A stretch of DNA of 21,393 bases from positions 1 through 21,393 of IMG/VR virus record IMGVR_UViG_3300005602_000012; one strand, given 5' to 3'. Positions 14,394 through 21,276 of this stretch are shown in pieces. Each line of letters starts with the position of its first letter. Within the stretch, counting starts at the first letter, position 1. The notes under the pieces are model-generated. The model saw nothing but the letters and a program-made list of their open reading frames with translations. It ran no database searches and was not told the DNA's origin. A program made the position numbers and the translations under genes. Source of the DNA: a virus.

Positions 14394-14669
14394 TTACCAG
14401 CCGGCTAAAGTTATGACGCCATTGCCATCAATAGCGACAGAGAAAAAATCAAACCCATTATCAACAGAACCACCGTTTTGTAACGAATAATTATAAAACA
14501 TCATTATGATGCTATTATTGGATAAAGGAAAGCCTTCCATAGTAATCTCATTGAGATAACCGGGTGTCGTCACGGCATCATAATTATCTTGAGTAGCCAT
14601 GAATCGTAAGTCTGGAATGCATCCCGTAGTTCCGATAATGGGGGTTGGGGGCGTTACGATTCTAGTCAT
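14394..14669 (-). CDS. stand-alone copy of the fibre N-terminal module, 91 aa
   Basis: The sequence aligns with the first 85 residues of the 604-residue protein at 12314-14128: DNYDAVTTPGYLNEITMEGF here versus DDLSTVTTPGYLSAENLEGF there, followed in both by PL, a hydrophobic stretch, F-x-V-x-x-x-x-G-x-I-x-L. This product stops at the end of the module (VITLAGW). GAGG lies just upstream of the ATG, and the start overlaps the previous gene's stop by 8 bases. It may occupy the same site as the fibre base, act as a chaperone, or be a remnant of duplication. Confidence 0.65.
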   Translation of the reverse strand: MTRIVTPPTPIIGTTGCIPDLRFMATQDNYDAVTTPGYLNEITMEGFPLSNNSIIMMFYNYSLQNGGSVDNGFDFFSVAIDGNGVITLAGW

Positions 14670-14850
14670 GATGAGACCTCAGTTTTTTAAGAGTTTCTGC
14701 AAGAACAGCACGCTTTCTGAGTGTTGGATTTCTACTATGCTCAGCTTTTTTTAACTTTTTTTCAGGAATTTTTTTACCTTCTGGCACATGAAGACTTTTA
14801 TGCAATGCGCCAGGATGTTTTATTGCCTTCGAAATCCACTTTTCGCTCAC
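14662..14850 (-). CDS. conserved small basic phage protein, 62 aa, GTG start
   Basis: Start codon is GTG at 14850, preceded by AAGGAG six bases upstream. The product (KWISKAIKHPGALHKSLHVP, then GKKIPEKKLKKAEHS and LRKRAVLAETLKKL) matches a short phage protein I recall from many podovirus and siphovirus genomes with the pattern KHxGALHxxLGVPxGxKIPxxKLxxA. Its function is not known. Strong positive charge suggests nucleic acid or virion association. Confidence 0.7.
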   Translation of the reverse strand: MSEKWISKAIKHPGALHKSLHVPEGKKIPEKKLKKAEHSRNPTLRKRAVLAETLKKLRSHHD

Positions 14851-14852
14851 TT

Positions 14853-15038
14853 TTATCTCCTTGTGGTTTTCAAAATACCAGGCTTGACAATCTTTCGGCG
14901 TGTTTTATTAGTATCTTTAGCAACAGGCTTAACACTTTTTGCCGTGGCTTTTACAGCCGTTCTTTCTATTTTAGACTCGCGTCTGTTTTCGGGGACGGCT
15001 TTGCCTTTTCTTGAACTTCTTCTTGACGTAACATCCAT
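14853..15038 (-). CDS. histone-tail-like Lys/Arg-rich protein, 61 aa
   Basis: An ATG with GAGG eight bases upstream. Almost one third of residues are Lys or Arg, with Ala, Thr, Val and Pro between them (TAVKATAKSVKPVAKDTNKT), a composition like the tail of histone H1. It has no hydrophobic core, so it is probably disordered. The first 73 bases overlap the end of the next upstream gene in another frame. It may neutralise DNA or bind RNA, by inference from charge only. Confidence 0.5.
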   Translation of the reverse strand: MDVTSRRSSRKGKAVPENRRESKIERTAVKATAKSVKPVAKDTNKTRRKIVKPGILKTTRR

Positions 15039-15133
15039 TTTTCTATCCTCAAAAGTCGGTTATGGATAAAACTCAGTGCCTTTAGCATCTCTTCAATTTC
15101 TTCAGACTTCACTGTCTTATCTTTCTCATTCAT
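14966..15133 (-). CDS. small coiled-coil-like hypothetical protein, 55 aa
   Basis: The frame is longer, but ATG at 15133 is the likely start. It lies just after the previous stop and 12 bases from AAGGA, while upstream starts would run far into the preceding gene. The product (MNEKDKTVKSEEIEEMLKAL, then IHNRLLRIEKWMLRQEEVQE) is helical with heptad-like spacing. I recognise no family. Its 3' end overlaps the next gene by 73 bases out of frame. Confidence 0.5.
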   Translation of the reverse strand: MNEKDKTVKSEEIEEMLKALSFIHNRLLRIEKWMLRQEEVQEKAKPSPKTDASLK

Positions 15134-15137
15134 TTTT

Positions 15138-15347
15138 TTAAGCATTCCTTTTTTTTGATAAGTAAGCAGGATGACTTTCACCTTTAGATATTTTCTCTGC
15201 TTCTTTAACAACTCGTTCCCATTCATCAACTTGTTTATCTGTCATGGGAACTTCATACTTTTCTTTAGGTGTACCTTGTCTTTTTTTTCTGGCTTCAGTT
15301 TCGGCCATCTGTTTTTTAGCCATTTCACTAGGCTTAAACTCTATCAT
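15138..15347 (-). CDS. small charged hypothetical protein, 69 aa
   Basis: GGAG precedes the ATG. The protein is rich in Lys, Glu and Met (KPSEMAKKQMAETEARKKRQ) and ends in HPAYLSKKRNA. It is mostly helical with no hydrophobic core. The function is unknown. It lies within the cluster of small genes between portal and fibre genes. Confidence 0.55.
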   Translation of the reverse strand: MIEFKPSEMAKKQMAETEARKKRQGTPKEKYEVPMTDKQVDEWERVVKEAEKISKGESHPAYLSKKRNA

Positions 15348-15356
15348 GACAGACTC

Positions 15357-15665
15357 CTATTTCTTATGACTTTTTTTTGCATGATACTTAACCATTTTTA
15401 TATGATGCTTAAGCTCTTTTACATGGTGCTTTGCCATTTCTTTATGATGTTTATGCATTTCATGCTTGGCTTTATGTTCATGTTCTTTTTTGTGATGCTC
15501 TTTCTTTTCGTGCTCTTTTTTCATTTTATGTTCCCCTTTTGGATTCTTTCTGACATGCTCTGGTAAAGATTTAAAGTTTTTAGTGTGCGATGCAAATTCT
15601 TCGGCAATCTCTGGGTGCTGTGAAAACATGAAACGTTGTTGACTTTTAGAAACAAATGGCATCAT
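15357..15665 (-). CDS. small protein with conserved head and His/Lys-rich tail, 102 aa
   Basis: The start overlaps the upstream stop (TAATG), indicating translational coupling; ATG at 15665 or 15662 may be used. The N-terminal 25 residues (PFVSKSQQRFMFSQHPEIAE, then EFASHT) match a short conserved phage/bacterial motif with the pattern SxxQxRFMxxxHPEIAxxF. The last 58 residues are almost only His, Lys, Glu and Met with about 16 His. Such a tail could bind metal ions or form charged helices on DNA. The function is unknown. Confidence 0.65.
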   Translation of the reverse strand: MMPFVSKSQQRFMFSQHPEIAEEFASHTKNFKSLPEHVRKNPKGEHKMKKEHEKKEHHKKEHEHKAKHEMHKHHKEMAKHHVKELKHHIKMVKYHAKKSHKK

Positions 15666-15856
15666 TAACTCTTATTCTTAGAATCCCAAACATCCCCATA
15701 AAACTTACGTCTTTCTTGAGCATTCGCCCCATCCATATGGGTTCGCATACTTTGCTCAAGTTGATTATCATTTATTTTATATTTTTTTTTCAGTTCTGAC
15801 GAGTGATAATTGTGCAATTCATACCACGTTATTTTCTTCGTCTCTCTGTTCGTCAT
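15665..15856 (-). CDS. small hypothetical protein, 63 aa
   Basis: The longest frame starts at 15898, but ATG at 15856 (MTNRETKK) has GAGGA at good spacing, giving 63 residues. Segments are ITWYELHNYHSSELKKKYKI and ANAQERRKFYGDVWDSKNKS. It is hydrophilic and probably a single small helical fold. I recognise no family. The stop overlaps the next gene's start. Confidence 0.55.
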   Translation of the reverse strand: MTNRETKKITWYELHNYHSSELKKKYKINDNQLEQSMRTHMDGANAQERRKFYGDVWDSKNKS

Positions 15857-15959
15857 TTTCTTCCTCTTTTTCCATGTTACTATTAAAGAAGTCTTCAAAC
15901 GGTCTCCCCGTCATTTCTTCGATAAACTGTTTAAACGATATAATTTCACACAAACTCAT
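15819..15959 (-). CDS. small acidic hypothetical protein, 46 aa
   Basis: The most plausible start is ATG at 15959, two bases after the portal stop, with a weak AGGGT upstream. The product (MSLCEIISFKQFIEEMTGRP, then FEDFFNSNMEKEEEN) has a short helical head and a very acidic tail (Glu/Asp/Asn-rich). It overlaps the next gene's start by 38 bases. Support is the tight fit to the portal stop only, so it is tentative. Confidence 0.4.
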   Translation of the reverse strand: MSLCEIISFKQFIEEMTGRPFEDFFNSNMEKEEENDEQRDEENNVV

Positions 15960-15960
15960 T

Positions 15961-18045
15961 TCAAACCCTACTATAATTTTCTTTTTCACTATTATGCCGA
16001 TGATGCATGTCAATGTGCTTCATCTTTAAATCTGAATCAACTTTATAATGTTCGGTATGCGCTTTTACAAGCTGTACATGCGCTTGCTCTTTGCTAATTT
16101 CAATGTCTGCATCAACTTTTCTTTCTTCAAGTTCAAGTTTTTTCATTTCTACCATGTGCTCTAATGAATCTTTCTCTTTTTCATGCTGTAATTTTGCAAT
16201 ATCTACTTGCATTTTCATAGCTGCAGGATTTTGTTGCATTTCTTGTTCTTGCATTTGCATGGCTTTCTGCTTCATTTGTTCTTGCTCTTGCTGCCATTCT
16301 TTGACCATGGATTTTAATTGTTCTATTCCTTTGCCTTCCATGTTGTCTAGAACAAAAGATAATCCTTTGCTGGCGATAAATTGTGAAAATTCTGGCGACA
16401 TGCCCATCATTTCCTTGACCATCATGATCGTTCTTGACTTTTGAACCTGGAAGCTTGCGCCTGCTTTAACCACTACGTTTAATGCGTTGGTGTCAAAGTC
16501 AAAAGGCATCCCATCTTGAGTATTGAGCTTCACAAAATGGCGCTTACCTTCATCATCTAAAATTGGAAGCGTACGCGGGGTTTTATAATATTTAGGTAAT
16601 AAGTCTACATAGATTTGGGCGGCACGTTGTAAACCTTGCATAAATCCCACTACATATGGCATAGCGGCTGAATTTGATTGAGTTGCCCCCTCTACTATAG
16701 CCACGCCTGATAATTGATTGTTATTAATCCCTAATGCTGCATCATATGAGCCTAGTATTTGTTCAACTAATGAATCAGCGCCTTGAAACGCTTGCATAAT
16801 CTCAGGAGGCGCAGGAACCTTTTGTACTTCTCTGATTGGGTTTTGGATAGGTTGGTCTGGGTTTCCTTCGTGAACTGAGTTAAAGACGTAAACATTCGCA
16901 TGCTGCGGAGAATCGTAAGCGGCCTGAAACTCTTCTTCTTTAGGTAACGCCTCTTTAGCAACCATTAGTTTTGCTTGCGTTTCGTTTTCGATTTCGTTGG
17001 CTAAAGAAATACCTGAGAAGTTTTTAAGACGTTGTGCGCCTTTGGCATTATAGACATAAGGGCGAGTGACTTGCCGAACATTTCCATTAGTGGGGTCTTT
17101 AACCATGACGCTCGAACCATCCACGAACACCAACGGTAACATAGAATAATCCGTTTGAACATATTCAATAACTTGATTGTCGATAACTCTGTATCTATCA
17201 ATTCTGTCAAGGATAGTCTTTCTGGGCTTTCCGATTTGAGCAGGCGGCATTGTAATATCATCCCACTCATCTATCATCTTATTATATTTTTCGAGCGTCA
17301 TCACCTTGCCCATTTCATTATTATCGTCTCTGACTTTAACAATGGTCACTTCTTTTTTTATTTTTTCGTAGTAATCAGCGATTAATAGTATCTCGGTATT
17401 ATCATTCATATAAGACCAATTAAAGCCAGAAAAATCGCGCCTAAAGCTTAATGTGTTTACAGGAATGTCTGGGTACTCTTCTTGAAACTCATCTTTGCTT
17501 TTAGGGAATAATTCAGCGCAAAATTGTCCATCGCCTTTGTGAGAATATTTGGCAACCTTATCAAATACGCAAAGCGTAGGCTCGGCTCTATCTATTTTTA
17601 TTACTTGTTCCATGGACATTGCATTGGCATAATCGGTAAATACTTTTAATACCCCAAAGCCCCCTGCTAGAACATCTTTATAGACTTGGTATCGTGTATG
17701 ATGGTTGTCAATGTCTAGAAATAAATGACGCAAGTGCATTTCGACCACTTTTAGAGTAAGCCAGTCGTTTTGAAACTCATCATCGGCAGTCACAAGTATA
17801 TCAGGTTCTTGTTTGCTCATCTCGCCCAATAATCGACTAATTCTAGATTCAACGATGTTAAATTGAAGCTGCGGACGATTCATCGTTTGTAACATCGTCA
17901 CTTCATCATTGCTTAAAGATGATTCGAAAACGAACTTTATGAAATCGTTATAACGGTCATAGTTTTGTTTAAAATAATCATGCCCATTTCTAACACGCGT
18001 TTTGATTTTACTTAATCTATCTTGATGTTTTTGTGCTACTCTCAT
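15961..18045 (-). CDS. P22-type portal protein
   Basis: A 694-residue protein close to the 725 of P22 gp1, and recognisable as the P22-type portal family. It forms the dodecameric ring at one capsid vertex through which DNA is packaged and ejected. Typical segments are NRPQLQFNIVESRISRLLGE, YKDVLAGGFGVLKVF, SGVAIVEGATQSNSAAMPYV and VGFMQGLQRAAQIYVDLLPK. The last 110 residues form a long Gln/Met/Lys-rich helix (QQEQEQMKQKAMQMQEQEMQ), comparable to the P22 portal barrel that reaches into the capsid. It ends in a His-rich tail (MKHIDMHHRHN). The start has AAGGGACC upstream. Confidence 0.9.
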   Translation of the reverse strand: MRVAQKHQDRLSKIKTRVRNGHDYFKQNYDRYNDFIKFVFESSLSNDEVTMLQTMNRPQLQFNIVESRISRLLGEMSKQEPDILVTADDEFQNDWLTLKVVEMHLRHLFLDIDNHHTRYQVYKDVLAGGFGVLKVFTDYANAMSMEQVIKIDRAEPTLCVFDKVAKYSHKGDGQFCAELFPKSKDEFQEEYPDIPVNTLSFRRDFSGFNWSYMNDNTEILLIADYYEKIKKEVTIVKVRDDNNEMGKVMTLEKYNKMIDEWDDITMPPAQIGKPRKTILDRIDRYRVIDNQVIEYVQTDYSMLPLVFVDGSSVMVKDPTNGNVRQVTRPYVYNAKGAQRLKNFSGISLANEIENETQAKLMVAKEALPKEEEFQAAYDSPQHANVYVFNSVHEGNPDQPIQNPIREVQKVPAPPEIMQAFQGADSLVEQILGSYDAALGINNNQLSGVAIVEGATQSNSAAMPYVVGFMQGLQRAAQIYVDLLPKYYKTPRTLPILDDEGKRHFVKLNTQDGMPFDFDTNALNVVVKAGASFQVQKSRTIMMVKEMMGMSPEFSQFIASKGLSFVLDNMEGKGIEQLKSMVKEWQQEQEQMKQKAMQMQEQEMQQNPAAMKMQVDIAKLQHEKEKDSLEHMVEMKKLELEERKVDADIEISKEQAHVQLVKAHTEHYKVDSDLKMKHIDMHHRHNSEKENYSRV

Positions 18046-18071
18046 AAAAAAAGGTCCCTTGATATTTTTTA

Positions 18072-19613
18072 TTATTGGGAATAAGCAGCTTTTTTAAGTC
18101 TCGCTAGTTTATTATGATTGAATGTTAGTTTTTTTGCTAGCTCGTTGTAATCTGTTTGTGCAACTGATGCATTTATAATGGTTTTGTCGATTAATGCAAG
18201 CTTAATGGCATCGCAAAGGGTGTCCATAATGTCATCGTGTCTGTGTGTATCGTTTGCAGTAATCTTGCTGATATGATTTAAACACATCGTTTGGTGTCTA
18301 GCTCCATTAGTAATAGAGATTAATTTTGAGGCAATGTATGGCTGAACCTCTAAAAATCTTTGAGTTTTGCTTCCCGATGCTTTTGTGCGTTCTATTTGAC
18401 GTATTTGTAATCCACGTAATTCTTCCAAAACTGAAACCAGCGTTACGCCCGTGGATTTTTTTTCTATCGCAGCTATTAGCGGGGGCTTTGTGTGTATCAT
18501 ACATCCTTGCCAAAACTCTATAAATGTTGGCTTTAAATCTTTGGGTTCGATTCGAATTTCTAAACAGTCTAGCCAGTGTAAAGCATACTGCCCTGTTTTT
18601 TTGCCCATGGTTTCTACATTATAGATTCCCCAAAAACTAAATACGGTCGCGTCATTATATGATTTTGTAGTTTCCGCGGTGTCTGCCGTTATAAAAGTCA
18701 TCAGCATTTCTGGCTCTTGGTCTAGTAACGCTATCCACTCAGGCTTAAAGAGAGCGCCTCCAGCAGGAAGTGGGTTTTGCTGATATTGACTTGCGAAAAC
18801 ATATGGAGATTTATCTTTGAGAGCTAATAGTTTTTCTTTAGGTGTTTTTTCAGGATAAAGTGCGTTTCCTGCCTCATCTAAACTCAATAATATAACTGAT
18901 GTCCATTCATCGGTATCGTTTCCAGAAATTAAATAATTAGCCAGATCATCTTCATGTACCCGCTGTCCTATATGTATGATCGGAACATTCAAACCTCTAG
19001 CGCGCTGGCGGATAGTCACATCATAATTATCTATTACAGACTGCCTGATGGTATCACTACTTGCTTCTGAGGGCTTATGTGCGTCATCAACAATTACAGC
19101 CCCACTAAACCTCTTTTGGGCTGGATATCCGCCATCTCTACCCGTTACAGGCCCACCACTCCCGAACGCAGCCACAGCACCACCAGCAGTAGTTTCAAAA
19201 AACGCCTTAGCTTTGCTATCGTGCTTTATTGATACATCAAAAAGATATTTATAATGAGGCATCTGAATAATACGCTTAATAGTAGATGTATGGGTAGTAG
19301 CTAAGTCAACGGCGTAACTAATATATAAAAAACGACAATCTGGGTAATGAGTAAAGCACCATGCAGTCCAGAAAGAAAGCAATGTAGATTTTCCACTCCC
19401 TGGTTCAATATTGATATTTAATCGATGATTAGGTATTTCCAGTCGAAAACATTTTGTCAATTCGCGGCATATGGTTATATGATGTGATTCTCGACCCAAT
19501 GGATCGCTGATAATAAAAGGTCTTCCTGTCAATAAAGGATAAAAGAATTGTGTAAATCTAAGCAAGCTACCTCTGAGCTCGGATGCTAGCTGCTCTTTGT
19601 CTAAATCAATCAT
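18072..19613 (-). CDS. terminase large subunit
   Basis: A 513-residue ATPase-nuclease that drives DNA into the capsid and cuts it. The ATPase domain has Walker A EPGSGKST at about residues 70-77, Walker B AVIVDDAHK at about 172-180, and a coupling motif (IIHIGQR) near 212-218. The C-terminal nuclease shows the acidic residues Asp311 in FITADTAETT, Glu384 in AAIEKKSTG and Asp460/Asp464 in HRHDDIMD. It resembles the type 6 terminase family and is close to the P22 gp2 length (499). It lies between a 59-residue gene and the portal. The Shine-Dalgarno is weak (GGAC). Confidence 0.92.
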   Translation of the reverse strand: MIDLDKEQLASELRGSLLRFTQFFYPLLTGRPFIISDPLGRESHHITICRELTKCFRLEIPNHRLNINIEPGSGKSTLLSFWTAWCFTHYPDCRFLYISYAVDLATTHTSTIKRIIQMPHYKYLFDVSIKHDSKAKAFFETTAGGAVAAFGSGGPVTGRDGGYPAQKRFSGAVIVDDAHKPSEASSDTIRQSVIDNYDVTIRQRARGLNVPIIHIGQRVHEDDLANYLISGNDTDEWTSVILLSLDEAGNALYPEKTPKEKLLALKDKSPYVFASQYQQNPLPAGGALFKPEWIALLDQEPEMLMTFITADTAETTKSYNDATVFSFWGIYNVETMGKKTGQYALHWLDCLEIRIEPKDLKPTFIEFWQGCMIHTKPPLIAAIEKKSTGVTLVSVLEELRGLQIRQIERTKASGSKTQRFLEVQPYIASKLISITNGARHQTMCLNHISKITANDTHRHDDIMDTLCDAIKLALIDKTIINASVAQTDYNELAKKLTFNHNKLARLKKAAYSQ

Positions 19614-19706
19614 TATAATTTGTCCGGCAATTGCATCTAGTTTTCTAAATCCGAAGCATGTTTGAATCCATCAGAATATGTCATAAATAGGAGCGTCTAC
19701 ATAAAT

Positions 19707-19886
19707 TTATTTAACAGTATCAGAGAGATTAGCGTCGCTCAACAATCTTTCCAAATCTAAAAGAGCTGATTTGTATCCTACATTATAACCACAGGAGAAA
19801 CTAGCAGGTTCAGTATGAACGAGTGTAGGCAGTTTATTGGCTATCTCTGCTAATTTATTGTCTATCCAGTCGTTTATAATAGGCAT
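19707..19886 (-). CDS. 59-aa hypothetical protein between the terminase genes
   Basis: A complete frame from ATG at 19886 to TAA at 19707. The product begins MPIINDWIDNKLAEIANKLP and contains a short motif YNVGYKSALLDLERLL near its C-terminus, a Y-x-x-G-Y-K-x-A-x-x-D-L-E pattern often seen in small phage proteins. It looks helical. The ribosome binding site is poor. It explains most of the gap between small and large terminase genes. The function is unknown. Codon use and amino acid composition look like real coding sequence. Confidence 0.6.
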   Translation of the reverse strand: MPIINDWIDNKLAEIANKLPTLVHTEPASFSCGYNVGYKSALLDLERLLSDANLSDTVK

Positions 19887-20039
19887 AATAGGGTCTTAAG
19901 TTGGTTTATATAGATATCATCTTAGATATGATTTCTATTGATATCAAATGCCCATTGTCGCGCATGAGGGCTGCATGCTAAAAAATCTTATCCAGAATGG
20001 GTATAATGAGGTTTTTATCTAAATAAGATGCGCATCGGG

Positions 20040-20525
20040 TTAAAAATCCTTTTTGTTTTTTGCGTCTAGTTTTTCTTTGAGTTCTTGGAGTTCTTGTTTT
20101 AATCGGTCTCTGTCGGCGGTTAAGTCCTCGACCTGTTTAGCGTCTCCATATATTTTAGGCGCCATTTTAGACGCATGCCACCTAAGAATTTCGAAGTCTA
20201 ATTTAGCCTTTCCGAGCATTCCTGCGTCTATTTTATCGTTACCATCCTTATCCTCGTGAATAGGGATTTCGCCCGTTATATCAAGCATATAATCGGCTAA
20301 AACAGTGGCTTGGAGCCTGCGTGACTCTAAATATTGTTCGGAAAAACCTGGGACTTTTGCTATCCATTCGTATATTGTTGATACATTTGGGAATCTTTCG
20401 TCTCGGGCTGCTATTTTTCTTAACCCATGGGGACTAGTTGCTATAGCGTTACAAACATGCTCCGCAAGCTCAGGAGTATAAATACATGGTCTTCCTCTCG
20501 GATTTCCTGTTGGTTTACTGACCAT
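20040..20525 (-). CDS. terminase small subunit, Sf6/P22-like
   Basis: The longest frame begins with TTG at 20537, but ATG at 20525 has GAGG six bases upstream and gives 161 residues (P22 gp3 has 162). It follows the Sf6-type small terminase pattern: RGRPCIYTPELAEHVCNAIA and VSTIYEWIAKVPGFSEQYLE form the N-terminal DNA-binding helix-turn-helix, then LADYMLDITGEI and AKLDFEILRWHASKMAPKIY follow. A C-terminal coiled coil (RDRLKQELQELKEKLDAKNK) fits the oligomerisation stem. It recognises the packaging site and recruits the large subunit. The start overlaps the zinc-ribbon gene's end region. Confidence 0.88.
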   Translation of the reverse strand: MVSKPTGNPRGRPCIYTPELAEHVCNAIATSPHGLRKIAARDERFPNVSTIYEWIAKVPGFSEQYLESRRLQATVLADYMLDITGEIPIHEDKDGNDKIDAGMLGKAKLDFEILRWHASKMAPKIYGDAKQVEDLTADRDRLKQELQELKEKLDAKNKKDF

Positions 20526-20533
20526 TATAAACC

Positions 20534-20770
20534 TCAAGCTATTTTATAAAATTCAGATTCAAAAAGCTTTTCAGCCTCCACTTTATTCACATTGCTCTCA
20601 GAAACAATCTTTTTAATCGCGTCACGATATTCTTTGCTTCTTTTATCAATCTGTATATTTTTCTTTTCATTTTGAAGCTCATCATCATTTTGTTCATCAC
20701 AAGGACAATCTTCATAAATCATTCCTAAACCCATGACTTTTCCGCTTCCATAGCATTTTTGACACAACAT
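20534..20770 (-). CDS. small zinc-ribbon protein, 78 aa
   Basis: The N-terminus reads MLCQKCYGSGKVMGLGMIYE followed by DCPC: C-x-x-C-x-G-x-G and a second Cys pair, a DnaJ-type zinc ribbon half. The remainder is charged and helical (SKEYRDAIKKIVSESNVNKV). Short phage proteins with one such ribbon often sit upstream of the small terminase, with unknown role. It is the first gene after the leftward promoter at 20804-20832. The Shine-Dalgarno is weak. Confidence 0.7.
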   Translation of the reverse strand: MLCQKCYGSGKVMGLGMIYEDCPCDEQNDDELQNEKKNIQIDKRSKEYRDAIKKIVSESNVNKVEAEKLFESEFYKIA

Positions 20771-20803
20771 TTTTAACCCAATTTAATCTTTATTTATAGA
20801 TTT

Positions 20804-20832
20804 AGTATGCTTTATACATTTATTTACGTCAA
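20804..20832 (-). promoter_or_regulatory. sigma70-type promoter for the packaging operon
   Basis: On the - strand TTGACG (20832-20827, 5/6), a 17-base spacer and CATACT (20809-20804, 4/6) lie about 35 bases before the zinc-ribbon start. It probably drives the terminase-portal run. The DnaA-box-like pair lies directly behind its -35. Confidence 0.5.
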
Positions 20833-20838
20833 CTGAGT

Positions 20839-20861
20839 TTATCCACAAAATCTGTGAATAA
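20839..20861. other. inverted pair of DnaA-box-like 9-mers, possible origin element
   Basis: TTATCCACA at 20839-20847 and TGTGAATAA at 20853-20861 (TTATTCACA on the other strand) both fit the DnaA consensus TTATNCACA, in opposite orientation with 5 bases between. An AT-rich stretch (GATAATTTTTTTTAGATATT) follows at about 20869-20888. This sits in the only large divergent intergenic region of the window. It may be a replication origin part or DnaA-controlled regulation. No initiator gene is seen here. Confidence 0.5.
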
Positions 20862-20891
20862 GTTCGTTGATAATTTTTTTTAGATATTTTT

Positions 20892-20932
20892 ATGATACGT
20901 GGCTTGACATGCTATGATATATTGCGTATCAT
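20892..20932 (+). promoter_or_regulatory. strong sigma70-type promoter with overlapping inverted repeat (operator)
   Basis: TTGACA (20904-20909), a 17-base spacer and TATCAT (20927-20932) form a near-consensus promoter 33 bases before the DUF6948-like start. ATGATACG (20892-20899) and CGTATCAT (20925-20932) are perfect inverted repeats that flank the -35 and cover the -10. A third half-site, ATGATA, lies at 20914-20919. A repressor bound here would block polymerase. The likely regulator is not in the window unless it is the AlpA-like protein. Confidence 0.65.
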
Positions 20933-20964
20933 GTCCTGGTTAAACATAAAAACAGGAGAAATAA

Positions 20965-21276
20965 ATGAACAAGACAGAAATAGAAATAAATGGCGAACAA
21001 TATTATATCGTTCGTACTTACTCTGCGGGGGTATTTGCTGGATATATTGAATCACGTAATGGACACGAAACAGTAATGCGTAATGCAAGAAGAATTTGGA
21101 AATGGGCAGGAGCTGCTTCGCTATCTCAACTAGCCATGGAGGGAACTAGTGATCCCGATAATTGTAAATTTCCATGCGAGGTTAGTCGAATTATATTATT
21201 AAATACTATTGAGATTATAGAGGCTACAGAAGCCGCTAAGAAATCGATTCAAGAGGTGGCAATATGGAAGGCATGA
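20965..21276 (+). CDS. DUF6948-like phage protein, 103 aa
   Basis: Preceded by a clear ribosome binding site (CAGGAG). The protein (YYIVRTYSAGVFAGYIESRN, then ARRIWKWAGAASLSQLAMEG and CKFPCEVSRIIL, EIIEATEAAKKSI) matches a small phage family I recall as DUF6948, with the pattern RTYSAGVxxGxLxSRxGxxxxxxxARRIWxWxGAxSLxxLAxxG. The function is unknown. In other phages it is often followed by a Gly/Ser/Tyr-rich protein, as here. It is the first gene of a rightward operon under the promoter at 20892-20932. Confidence 0.8.
   Translation: MNKTEIEINGEQYYIVRTYSAGVFAGYIESRNGHETVMRNARRIWKWAGAASLSQLAMEGTSDPDNCKFPCEVSRIILLNTIEIIEATEAAKKSIQEVAIWKA

Noticed and set aside
14721-15069. Two + strand frames of 97 and 93 codons
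   Set aside because: Both are antisense shadows of the Lys/Arg-rich small genes, without ribosome binding sites.
15171-15566. A + strand 131-codon frame rich in Phe and Met
   Set aside because: It is the antisense shadow of the Lys/His-rich genes on the - strand; the apparent membrane protein arises from AAR/CAY codons read backwards.
16091-16444. A + strand Cys/Ser/Phe-rich 117-codon frame
   Set aside because: It is antisense to the Gln/Met/Lys-rich C-terminal helix of the portal.
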